64,000 nucleotides of DNA from Sclerotinia nivalis (taxonomy: Eukaryota > Ascomycota > Leotiomycetes > Helotiales > Sclerotiniaceae), in the NCBI GenBank assembly GCA_029531795.1, contig JAPEIS010000002.1, forward strand, positions 1,426,001 to 1,490,000, read 5' to 3'. Position numbers and translations under genes: made by a program. Below the pieces are notes generated by a model, which searched no databases, was not told the DNA's origin, and saw nothing but the letters and a program-made list of their open reading frames with translations. Positions 35,981-47,024 of the stretch are shown one piece after another (the first letter of the stretch is position 1; every line of letters begins with the position of its first letter).

Positions 35981-37172
35981 TTATCAATTCTATTAGCGAT
36001 AAAGGGCGGTTTTTGAAATAAAATAGTTTTTTACCGAGTATCAATTCAATTTTGTGATTCCAGATTCGATAAAGTAGTAATTTATCTATATAATATAGGA
36101 AAAAAGTAGAAAGTTTGTTTTGTAATTATATAGAAAGCCTTTATCGTATTTGATCGTTATTAAGGGAAGGTTTGCCGGTTAAAAATTTATCGATATCAAT
36201 TTCAAAGATCTTTTGCAAATGAAGCGGCTTATAACAATCGTATATAAAATCATAAAGTTGTAATAGGGTTTTAAAGAGTATCTCTATTATATTGTCTTGT
36301 CTTTGTAAAATCAATCGAAAATCCTTTTTTATAAGTATCGAGGACAACATAGCTTGTTGTAGATGATTTTGCTCAACAGTTTTCTGTATAGTATTCAATT
36401 CATCCTATATCAATCAGATAGCTCGAATATTATCTTGTTGACAAAACGAAACAAAACTAGAAGCTTGTAATCAACGAATATCATCTATATTTGGATTTGT
36501 ATCTTTGTAAATAGATATAGGGAATTCTCCAATAGAAAGTAGGGGCAAACGGTTTTTTGGATTATGAATAAACCGATACCGATCTGCAATCTTTAAGATC
36601 GATTTTGGATGTAGACAATTGGGAATCATCTGTATTTGATTATTTGGTTTTCTGTAGTGTTTTATTCGATAATGATTTATACCAAGTGTCAGATCTTGCT
36701 GAAATTCGAGATCAATAGAAGAATCATTAGATTATAATATATAATCTTTATTTGGTATCTTTTTAATAGAAGGTTTTTTATAAAAAGTTCTTTTAAAAGT
36801 AGAAAGCATTTGAATAAATGAACAATCGATATCGTTCTTTGGATAATCCTCGATATATGGAGAGCGGTATTTATAAATTGTGTATTTAGCTTTTATATCA
36901 GGATCGATAAGGAATTTATTTAAAGGTTTGATAGTATCAATGATTTGTTGTGGAGTAATTTTTGCTAGATCCTTTTGTTCTTTGGTTGGAGATGAGATCA
37001 TTGGTATAGTAATTGATTTTGAATTATGATATGCTAAGCAATTGGAAGCGTAGTAATTTGAAGAGAATATTAAATTTATCTTTGTTTAATTAATAGTAGG
37101 ATTGTAGTACTATAATTATAGTAAATCAAAGATTAACGGTGTCTTTGATGAAAGTTGGGTAATGTAAAAGGA

Positions 37173-37427
37173 TTAATATTTATAATGATTTCTTATAGCG
37201 ATTTCCATTACAAAATATTCTGTAATTCTATTGGTGATCTTTCCATCGGCAAGTCGGAGTTTGTAAAGATAAAATAAGAGTTGTATTTTAATATTGTATT
37301 TGAAAACAAAAGAACAATCAGTAAAGGTTTTTCTAGAGTATCTATTATTAATAAGATTTGTAACAATAAAGAGATTTTTATATATAGGGAATATAATAGT
37401 TTTAATGAGTAGAGATTTATTATTCAT
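37173..37427 (-). pseudogene. Element 1 retropepsin-like protease remnant
   Basis: Reads as a gypsy protease: VTNLINNRYSRKTFTDCSF in place of the DSG/DTG active site, then LRLADGKITNRITEYFVMEIAI, the flap-side segment. The active-site Asp-Ser/Thr-Gly is destroyed here. Confidence 0.7.
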
Positions 37428-37630
37428 AGAGTTGAATTACAATGGTTTATCTTTATTCATTTTTCGATTTATTTTTTTGCTTTTAGTATTCCTTTATAAA
37501 CGATTTTTTGTAGAGATTAATCTTTTCTTTGTTCGGGATTTTCTTTGACTGAATTAAGTATAGAGACAATTTCCTTTAGTTCGATATAGCTTTATCATTG
37601 TATTTGATTTAGATATTGTTGGCTTTGTAT

Positions 37631-38293
37631 TCAATTATTAGTATATCCTTCTCGAAATCCATTGCGATTATTATTAAATCTATTAGCGTTTCGAAAAGCC
37701 GGAATGGTAGTATATTGATCGGGGGCCGGATTAGTTAAGGTAACGGTATTGTAATTGGAAAAGGTATTAATAAGAGTTTGTTTATTAAAAAGAAGATTAC
37801 TATTGATATTATAAATAGTATAATAATCAATTTGAAGATGATCGATTTTATTATAACAATTGCAAGAAATTGCAGGATTAAACTTCTTTTTTTTATTTTG
37901 CGGATTCTTTTTCTGTTGTTCTTTTTGTTTTATTGTATTGAGGTTTATAAGATTATCATCAGCAACAAATGCTTTATCAGAATTTTTGTTATAATATTCA
38001 GTGTTACGAAGATTCTGATTCCAAATAGAGAATTTCTTTTGCCAATCATCAATATCATCGGTTGCGTAGAGGTTCGAGTCATCAATGATCAAAGTTCGAA
38101 GAGAGATTGTAACCTTTTGTTTTATTGCGTTAACAATCTCGCGATCAGATTTATAGTAAAAGTTAGCAAAATGAGATAATGTAGAAAAGAAAGTTGAAAA
38201 GGATTCCTTTGGATTTATAGAAAGTTTGTCGAATTTGAGCGAGGTTTCTTTTTCGATATCTATAGAGATATATAATTTGTCTAATTTGGCCAA
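37631..38293 (-). pseudogene. Element 1 gag remnant
   Basis: 220 open codons from the capsid part of gag (LDKLYISIDIEKETSLKFDK, NPKESFSTFFSTLSHFANFY) to a decayed zinc knuckle (ISCNCYNKIDHLQIDYYTI in place of CxxCxxxxHxxxxC). An Asn/Arg-rich end follows. Gag extends upstream toward about 38800 across stops. Direct alignment with element 2 shows RIP-type differences. Confidence 0.82.
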
Positions 38294-39182
38294 AAACGAA
38301 ACAACAGAATCGAAGCAAGTAGGATTGTCAACGAATCTGGTGATATCTGTAATATGCTTTTATTGTATTTGATTATCGAGAAGATTAATAGTATAGCTAA
38401 TCTTCTTTTGTTCGGAGGCAAAAAGTTGTGAATCGATTATTTAATAGAGTTGCAAACCCAATTTCCAGAATTGATAGTTCTTTTGTTGGATAAGAATATT
38501 AGATTTTTCGTTTTTAAAAATAGGCAGATCTTTTTGAGTTTGATAGGGAATGATCGGTTTCTAGTTAATGGTAGTACTATTAGTGTTCAGTTGAATTTGC
38601 TTGTCGGTTAAAATGTAAAGAAGTTCGATGTTTTCCGTTTTGAATTCCTCGATCTTATTTGTTTGAATAACAATATAAGTAGTTTGAATAATAAAGCGAT
38701 CTTCGATAACAAAGAAAACATAATTTAGATAAACAGTTTGTTCGTTAGGATTGACAACGAGGTTTGGTGTTATTGGAATATCCAATTCTGTTAGGATTTG
38801 TATAATAGTAGATTATTGGTCGAAGATTCGTTGAATTTCGATATGAATTCCTTCGATAAAAATAAAAGTTGTATTATTAGCGGATGTAGAACCGAAAGCT
38901 ATTGTAAAAAGAATTACAATTGTACAAAGTAATCGATAGGGAATTTGCGATTGTACAAAAGCAATCAAAAACAAATACAGAAGTTTGCAAATAAATATAA
39001 TCATACAAAAGCAATCAGGGATCAAAAGCTATACAAAAGCAAATAAGAAATGCGATCATACAAAAGCAGACGAATTACAACGACACGAAAGCAATCGAAA
39101 ACAGATACAGAAGCCTATAAATGATTTAACAAAACCAAATCACTTTATAAAATGATGGAACCTTTAAAAGAATAATACAAAC

Positions 39183-39345
39183 TATCATGGTAAAGGAAAA
39201 GGTATATATAGGTTTGATTTATTGTTATACTACAAGAAGGAAAAGAAGGTCAAGGAGGTGACCTGACTATATAGAAGTGAATGTATGCATGTGTGCCTAA
39301 GGCATACATGATCACGTGCAGGTGAAGAGAGATGAACCCGTAACA
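39183..39345 (-). repeat. 5' LTR of gypsy element 1 (163 bp)
   Basis: On the minus strand it begins TGTTACGGGTTCATC and ends CCATGATA. Its palindrome (39288-39310) carries one C-to-T change in the second arm. Next to it, inside the element, lies the presumed primer-binding region (GTTTGTATTATTC on the sense strand), which I could not match to a tRNA. Confidence 0.92.
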
Positions 39346-40277
39346 GTTTTTGGTTTGAATTCGAAAGGAATAATTAGAATCAAGTCGAACGATTCGGATT
39401 ACGAAACTTTGTAAAATCAAATTGAATTCAATTTCGGAAGATATTAGATTTGATTCTTTGAATAAAATAGCAATGTTAATTGTATAAAATATTGGGAGAA
39501 TTGTTCAAGTATTAATCAATACGATTTTGTTTAAAAGTTCTAAATGTTCTTTTATTTGATTCGAAATTGTAAAGTGTAAATTACGTTTTCTAATTCGATT
39601 AGGTTATTAGGTTTCGATTGCAAAATAGCACTTTTTGAGAATATAGGCTGTTGTTATTTGTTGAAGCAAGATTGGAGGGATATTTCGAATAGTTTTTCCA
39701 AACGAATGTAGAGTATTTGTAATTGTAAAAGCTTTAGTTGATAATATTTGAATGTAAGGTTTGAAACTAAGTTTTTTATTAAAGTAAATCCTTAATTATT
39801 TTAATGATCCTGGTTTTTCTATAATAAAAAGAATACCAGAATTTTCAATGTTTCTTTTGGAGTTTCTGAAAAAGTGGATTAGTTTAGATTTCTTCGGATC
39901 AAAAATAATGTTTTCTGATTTTCTTCAATTCAATACTTTTAATATTTCCGATTATAATTGATTATAATTCGATTGTAAGTTTGAAGAGAATACTATTAAA
40001 GCAATATCATTTGTATATCCAAATCTTCGAATAGGATTATTTAACCAAAACAAAGGGATTATATAAAGTATAAAAAGAATAAACGAAATTGAAAAGTTTT
40101 ATAGCAAACTATATTCAATATTAATATTGGACTTTGTTTCACTATTAAACTGAATACGAACTGATCGATTTATTAAGAACGATTGTATCTATCGAACTAG
40201 ATTATCAGGCTATCCTTATTCTTTGAATCGACAAACTAGATGTTCTAGGAGAATAATATCAAAAGCGTCTTTGATAT
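39346..40277 (-). mobile_element. Tad-like LINE, middle segment (reverse transcriptase palm)
   Basis: This 932-bp spacer between the two gypsy elements reads on the minus strand as the LINE reverse transcriptase core. KDAFDIILLEHLVCRFKE starts at the element 2 junction, and FILYIIPLFWLNN then GYTNDIALIVFSSN follow near 39990-40080. The usual catalytic YADD/FADD is YTND here. Its right edge is the GATAT duplication (40273-40277) and its left edge the GTTTT duplication. Confidence 0.85.
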
Positions 40278-40440
40278 TGTTACGGGTTCATCTCTCTTCA
40301 CCTGCACGTGATCATGTGTGCCTTAGGCACACATGTATATACTCACTTCTATATAGTCAGGTCACCTCCTTGACTTTCTTCTCCTCCTCGTAGTACAATA
40401 ATAGATCAAACCTACATATATCTTTTCCCTTACTGTGATA
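40278..40440 (+). repeat. 5' LTR of gypsy element 2 (163 bp)
   Basis: Begins TGTTACGGGTTC and ends ACTGTGATA. Contains an intact 23-bp palindrome at 40313-40335 and a shorter AGGTCACCT palindrome. Followed by ATTTGTACTACCC, the presumed primer-binding region. Confidence 0.93.
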
Positions 40441-41271
40441 ATTTGTACTACCCTTTCAAAAGCTCCGTCACTTTATGAAGTGATCTAGCCTTGCCAAATC
40501 ATCCGCAAACTTCTGTATCTGTTTTCGACTACTTTTGTATTGTCGTAACTCACCTGCTTTTGTGCAATCGCGTTTCTTATCTGCTTTTGTATAGTTTCTG
40601 ATCTCTGATTGCTTTTGTGCAATTGTATTTATTCGCAAGCTTTTGTGTTTGTTTTTGATTGTTTTGTACAATCGCAAATTCCCTATCGATTACTTTGTAC
40701 AATTGTAATTCTTTTTACAATAGCTTTTGGTTCTATATCTGCTAATAATACAACTCCTACTTCTATCGAAGGAATTTGTACTGAAATCCAACGAGTCTTC
40801 AATCAATGACCTACTATTATACAAATCCTAACAGAATTGGATACTTTAGTGATACCAAACTTTGTTGCTAATCCTAACGAATAAACTGTTTATCTGAATC
40901 ATGTTTTTTTTATCATCGAAGATCGTTTTACTATTCAAACTACCCATATTGTTATTCAAATAAATAAGATCGAGGAATTCAAAGTGGAAAATGTCGAGCT
41001 TCTTTGTACTCTAATCGGCAAACAAGTTCAGTTGGACGTTGGTGATGCTATTACTAGTCAGAAACCGATTACTCCCTATCAAACTTAGAAGGACCTGTTT
41101 GTTTTTAAAAGTGAAAGATCTAATATTCTCATTCGACAAAAGGACTATCAGTTTTGAAAGTTGGGTTTGCAATTCTATTGGATAATCGATTCACAACTTT
41201 TTGTTTTCGAACAAAAGAAGATTAACTATACTATTAGTCTTTTTGATAATCAAGTGTAACAAGAGTATATT

Positions 41272-42003
41272 ATGGATATCATTAGATTCGTTGACGATTT
41301 TATTTGTTTTGATTCTGTTGTTTCGTTTTTGGCCAAATTGGACAAATTATATATCTCTATAGATATCGAAAAAGAAACCTTACTCAAATTCGATAAGCTT
41401 TCTATAAATCCAAAGGAATCCTTTTCAACTTTCTTTTCTATATTATCTTATTTTGCTAACTCTTATCATAAATCTGATCGCGAAATTATTAACGTAATGA
41501 AGCAAAAGATTACAGCCTCCTTTCGAACTTTGGTTATTGGTGATTCGAACCCCTGTGCAGCCGATGATATTGATGATTAGTAAAAGAAATTCTCTACTTG
41601 GAATCAGAATCTTCGTAACGCTGAATATTATAACAAAAATTCTGATAAAGCATTTATTGTTAACAGTAATCCTATAGACCTCGATACAATGAAACAAAAG
41701 GGATAACAGAAAAAGGGTCTGCAAAATAAGAAAAAGAAGTTTAATCCTGTAGTTTCTTGCAATTGTTATAGTAGGATCAACTATCTTCAGATTGATTATT
41801 ATGCTATTTATGATATCAATGGTAATCTTCTTTTTGGCAAACAAACTCCTATTAATATCTTTTCCAATTACAATATTGTTGTCTCAATTAATCCGGCCTT
41901 CGATCAACATATTACTGTTCCGACTTTTCGAAGCGCCAATAGGTTTAATAATAATCGCAATGGATTTCGAGGAGGATATATTGGTAATTGGATACAAAGC
42001 CAA
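41272..42003 (+). pseudogene. Element 2 gag remnant
   Basis: Homologous to the element 1 gag: LDKLYISIDIEKETLLKFDK, then NPKESFSTFFSILSYFANSY. The frame is broken at 41578-41583 by TAGTAA where element 1 still has TGGCAA. Downstream the zinc-knuckle region (VVSCNCYSRINYLQIDYYAI) has lost most Cys/His residues. Confidence 0.82.
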
Positions 42004-42122
42004 TAATACCTGAATCAAGTACAATGATAAGGTTATATCGAATCAGAGGAGGTTGTCTCTATATCTAATTCAATCAAGGAAAGTCCCGAACAAAGAAAAG
42101 ATTAATCTCTACAAAAAATCGC

Positions 42123-42449
42123 TTGTGGAGGAATACTAAGGACAAAACAGTAAATCGAGGAATAGATAAATATAAACCATTGCAATTCAACTTTATGAAT
42201 AGCAAATCCCTATTCGTTAAAACTACTATGTTCTCTATATATGAAAATCCCTTTACTGTTACAAATCTTATTGATAATAAATACTCTAAAGAAGCCTTTG
42301 CTGATCGTTCTTTTGCTTCCAAATACAATATTGAAATACAACTCTTACCTCATCCTTGTGAACTCCGATTTACCGATGGAAAGATCGTCGATAGAATTAC
42401 AGAATATTTTGTAATGGAAATCGCTATAAGGGATCACTATAAATATTGA
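42123..42449 (+). pseudogene. Element 2 retropepsin-like protease remnant
   Basis: Reads TNLIDNKYSKEAFADRSFAS, then LRFTDGKIVDRITEYFVMEI. The Asp of the protease active site survives but the following Ser/Thr-Gly does not. Colinear with 37173-37427 of element 1. Confidence 0.72.
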
Positions 42450-43715
42450 TCCTTTTATATTACCCAGTTTTCATTAAAGACATCATTAATCTTTGGTTTA
42501 TTATAATTACAACGTTATAATCTTATTATCAATTGGACAGAGATAAGTTTAACATTCTCTTCAAACTACTATACTTCCAATTGCTTGATACATTATGATT
42601 CAAAGCTAATTACTATATCAACAATTCTATTTCCGATTAAAGAACAAAAAAATCTAATAAAAGTTATTCCACAATAAATCATTGATACTATCGAACCTTT
42701 AAATAAATTCCTTATCGATCTTAATATAAAAGTTAAATATACAGTTTATAAATACTGCTTTTTATATATCAAGGATTATCCAAAGAACGATATCGATTAT
42801 TTATTTATTCAAACACTTTCTACTTTTAAAAGAACTTCTTATAAAAAACCTTCTATTGAAGAGATACTAAATGAAGATTATATATTACAATCTGACAATT
42901 CTTCTATTGATCTCGAATTTCAACAAAGTCTGATATCTAATATAAATCATTATCGAATAAAACATTGCAAAGAACCAAATAATCAAGTACAAATGATTCC
43001 CAATTGTTCATATCCAAAATCGATCTTAAAGATTGCAGATCGATATTGGTCTATTCATAATCCAAAAAACCATTTGCCTCTGTTTTCTATTGAAGAACTC
43101 CCTATATTTATTTATAAAGATACAAGTTCAAATATAGATGATATTCGTTGATTACAAGCTTCTAGTTTTGTTTCGTTTTGTTAACAAGATAATGTTCGGA
43201 CTATTCGATTGATATAGGATGAAAAGGATACTGTATAGAAAACTGTTGAGCAAGATCATCTATGATAGGTTACATTGTTCTCGATACTTACAGAAGGGGA
43301 TTTTCGATCGATTTTATAAGGGCAAGGTAATATAATAGAGATGCTCTTTAGAATCCCATTTCAACTTCATGATTTTATATACGATTGTTACAAGCCGCTT
43401 CATTTGCGAAAAGTCTTTAAAGCTAATATCGATAAATTTTTAACCGGCAAACCTTCCCTTAGTAATGATCAAATACAACAAAGACTTCTTATATGATTAC
43501 AAGACAAATTTCTTGCTTTTCTTTCACGTTATACAGATAAGTTGTCACCTTGTCGAATCTGGGATCACAAAATTGAATTGATATTTGATAAAGAGTCATT
43601 TTATTTCAAAAATTGTTCTTTATTGTCAATGGAGTTGGTAGTGATATATAAATAGCTTGATGATAATCTCTCCAAAGGGTTCATTCAGGAATCGAGATCG
43701 CAATATATTTCTTCT

Positions 43716-44660
43716 TTGTTATTGATTACCAAACCGGAAGGGGGGATTTGTATTTGTCAAGATTATCGAGGACTAAATAACGTTACTATAAAGAATCGTT
43801 ATCCATTACCCATTGTTCGTGAAACGCTGGACACTCTTTGCAATACAAAAATTTATACCAAGCTTGATATCATTGCAATATTCAACAAATTGCGAATCGC
43901 CAAAGGGAATGAATGGAAAACTATATTCATTACTCGTTTTGGTCTTTTTGAATCTTTGGTTATGCCTTTCGATCTTTGCAATACACTTGTATCGTTTCAA
44001 CATTATATCAATCATACACTTTTCGACGAGTTGGACAAATATTGCACTGTATATCTCGATGACATCCTAATTTACTTCAATAATCCTATAAAGCATAAAG
44101 AGTATATCTACCAAGTAGTTCAAAAGTTAATAGATACTGGATTACAAATTGATATTAACAAATGCAAGTTCGAAACCACAAAGACAAAGTATTTGAATTT
44201 TATCATTACAACCGAAGACATCGAAATGGATCAAAAAAAGATTACAGCTATTACATTTTGGGAATTGCCTTTATATATAAAAGATTTATAACAATTTCTC
44301 GGTTTCGCTAATTTCTATCAACGTTTTATAAAAGATTTTTCAAAGATTTGTCGTTCTCTCAACGACCTCTTACAGAAGAATATTACATAGGATTGGATTG
44401 CAGATCATATAAAGGCTTTTGACGCTTTAAAAAGAGCTTTTATAATGACGCCGGTTTTGGTATACTTTGATTACAAGCGGAAAACTGTTTTGGAAACCGA
44501 TACTTCCAATTGGACTTCAGAAGGAGTTCTCTCGCAATACGATAATGATAACATTTTGTATCTAATTGCTTACTTTTCATCTAAGTATACAATAGCGGAA
44601 TGCAATTATAAGATCTACAACAAAGAACTACTCGCTATTATCAAAACAATAAAAGAATAA
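43716..44660 (+). pseudogene. Element 2 reverse transcriptase and RNase H remnant
   Basis: From 43716 to 44291 an open RT segment shows CQDYRGLNNVTIKNRYPLPI, YTKLDIIAIFNKLRI, the catalytic YLDDILIY and KFETTKTKYLNFIITTEDI. After one stop the connection reads FLGFANFYQRFI-like residues, then RNase H from 44445 (ETDTSNWTSEGVLSQYD, YFSSKYTIAECNYKIYNKE). The first catalytic Asp region of RT (TKLDI) is present. Confidence 0.9.
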
Positions 44661-45399
44661 TGTTTAGAGTTCTAAAGCTTACAAAAGAAATTCGAGATTC
44701 TCATTGATTACAAGAACCTCGAATATTTTATAACTACAAAAGCTTTCAATCAATAGCAAATACGATAATCTGAATTTCTATCTCAATATAATTTCTGTAT
44801 AATCTATCAATCAAAAAACAAAGCTATTCAACCAGACACACTAAATAGAAAACACAAAGATCGGCTGTATCGCTTTGATCTAAACGATGAACATCTAAAG
44901 AATCGAAAACGTATTGTCCTTCCTTAAAACCGTTTTGATGATAATCTTTATAAGGATTTAATTGGGTATATCAATTTGGCATCAATAAAAACAATAGTAT
45001 CATTCTACAATCAATCAATTGATGCTTTAATCGATACAATGTATATTAGATCTGATATCGCAAATCAACTTATCTTTACTCTTAACGATTCATCGATAAC
45101 TAAATAATCAAAAGAACATTATAAAACCCTTCGAATCATTATACAAGATTGTTCGATCCAAAATAATAGAATTTACTACCAGGATAAGATTTGGATTCTA
45201 TTAGATGATAAATTCAAATTCCAAATTATCTATCGAATTCATTCTTCTAATCCTACCAATCATCTTGATCGAATTAAAACGATCGATCTTGTCTCTTGTA
45301 TATACTGATAGCCTAACATACATTTAGAGATCGTATTCTATATAAAGGCTTGCGAACTTTGTACTTGTACCAAATCGTCCAAATCGACGCCTCCCGGAT

Positions 45400-46500
45400 T
45401 TTTGAAACCACTGCCTATCCCTTTTCATACATAATCTGATATCTCAATCGACTATATTACATCACTCCCAAATTGTACTCGTTATAATTCTACCTATAAA
45501 CATATCTTGATAGTAATCTACAGACTAACCAAAATAAGACATTTCATCGATATACATACACTAACAACAAATAAACTAATCGATACTTTTATCAACTGTA
45601 TCTATACACTTCATGAACTTCCAAACAATATCATTTCCGATCAAAGAACACAGTTCGTATCAGATTTCTGATTATAACTTTCGAAGCGATTGGAAATTAT
45701 CTTAAAACATTCTTCAGCTTTTTATCCTCAAACAGATAATCAGATTGAATATATTAATTCGGTTCTGAAGTAGTATTTACAAGTTTTTGTTAACTATCAT
45801 CAAAACAATTGATTGGATTGACTACCCTTAACCGAATTTGCATCCAATAATTTGATCTCTGAAACAATTGATTACTCATTTTTCTTCGCCAATTACAACT
45901 TTAATCTATACCTAAACATTGAGTTTAATAAACCTTGCTTATCAGATATAACTCTAATACAAAAACAGGAATTCTTTAAAAGTAATAAGACTACAAATCG
46001 CATAAAACATATCTTAAAACAACTTCGTACTCTTGTACAACAAACAATTGCCACTTATAAAAACTATATTAACCGCCATCGCTCTAATTCACCTCGCTAC
46101 ATAATTGGCCAGAAAGTCTTTGTTAATACCAAGAATATAAAGACTTCGCGTAAAGCAAAAAAGCTGAATAATAAATGGATCGGCCCTTACAAGATCACCA
46201 AAGTTTATCCTCGTACTTATCTTGTTCAATTGTTTAAGAACGTTAAAATCTTCTCTGTTTTCCATCATTCTTTTTTACTTCTAGCTTATATTAATTCTCA
46301 TTTCCTGGTTCAAGCAACGATTAATGAATCAGAATCCCTAATTATACAGAACAGAATTTTGGAATAGGATGACGATAAGAATGAGTCTATTCAGAAATGG
46401 ATATTTGAAGAAGTTCTAGATAATTACAATAAAGATAACTATCATTATTTGATCAAATAGAAACACTACACATCAATTTGGCAATTAGCTAATGATTTAA
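45400..46500 (+). pseudogene. Element 2 integrase and chromodomain remnant
   Basis: Integrase core traces (FISDQR/TQFVSDF-type and FHPQTDNQIEYIN-type motifs) are readable with stops between 45430 and 45780. An open frame follows at 45852-46367 with the GPY/F module (KKLNNKWIGPYKITKVYPRT). Next come IQKWIFEEVLDNYNKDNYHY and LIK-stop-KHYTSIWQLANDL, a chromodomain of the chromovirus lineage in which a Trp codon has become TAG. Confidence 0.85.
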
Positions 46501-46861
46501 AAAGTAACGAGAAAGTTCTTATCAAATATCATCACCTTCATCTAAAGAAACCAGGGCCGCCAGCTTAGATCCTAAAACACTCCGATACTACTATATTACA
46601 ACCGGAACCACAGAATTTGCAATCAGAATCACACAGTGCGATTACTACACTCACTCTACAAAGATCTACTCATATCAAGACTGTTCGTTTCGCTTAAAGG
46701 TATATTACATATTATAACAATAAGAGATATAACATCATTAAAGAATATCATACATTTTGTTCAGGGATTTAATTGAGAAAAGAGATCTATATTTTTTCTT
46801 TATTTTTCTTTATTTTTTAATATCTATTTGAGGTCAAATAGGTTTCTTGAGAAGGAGGTAC

Positions 46862-47024
46862 TATTACAGGTTCATCTCTCTTCACCTACACATGATCATA
46901 TGTACCTTAGGCACACATACATACACTCACTTCTATATAGTCAGATCACCTCCTTGACTTTCTTCTCCTCCTCGTAGTACAACAATAGATCAAACCTACA
47001 CATACCTTTTCCCTCACCGTGATA
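46862..47024 (+). repeat. 3' LTR of gypsy element 2 (163 bp)
   Basis: Begins TATTACAGGTTC (TGTTACGG with two G-to-A changes) and ends CACCGTGATA. Its palindrome (46897-46919) is eroded by transitions. It differs from the 5' LTR almost only by C/T and G/A changes. Confidence 0.92.

Larger units (their letters stand above)
32596..39345 (-). mobile_element. Ty3/gypsy element 1, complete, RIP-mutated
   Basis: 6750 bp bounded by two 163-bp direct LTRs (39183-39345 is 5', 32596-32758 is 3') and flanked by a perfect 5-bp target duplication GTTTT (32591-32595 and 39346-39350). On the minus strand the order is gag, protease, reverse transcriptase, RNase H, integrase, chromodomain, i.e. Ty3/gypsy order with a chromovirus-type C-terminus. 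All frames are interrupted by TAA/TAG. The element lies inside a LINE and is the opposite-oriented twin of element 2. Confidence 0.92.
40278..47024 (+). mobile_element. Ty3/gypsy element 2, complete, RIP-mutated
   Basis: 6747 bp bounded by 163-bp LTRs (40278-40440 and 46862-47024) and flanked by a perfect 5-bp duplication GATAT (40273-40277 and 47025-47029). Domain order on the plus strand is gag, protease, RT, RNase H, integrase, chromodomain. It is the same family as element 1, nearly the same length, but opposite in orientation. It interrupts the LINE RT: removing it joins VTLLIIDIKDAFDIILL in one frame. All coding frames contain TAA/TAG stops. A polypurine tract (GAGAAGGAGG) precedes the 3' LTR. 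Confidence 0.93.
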
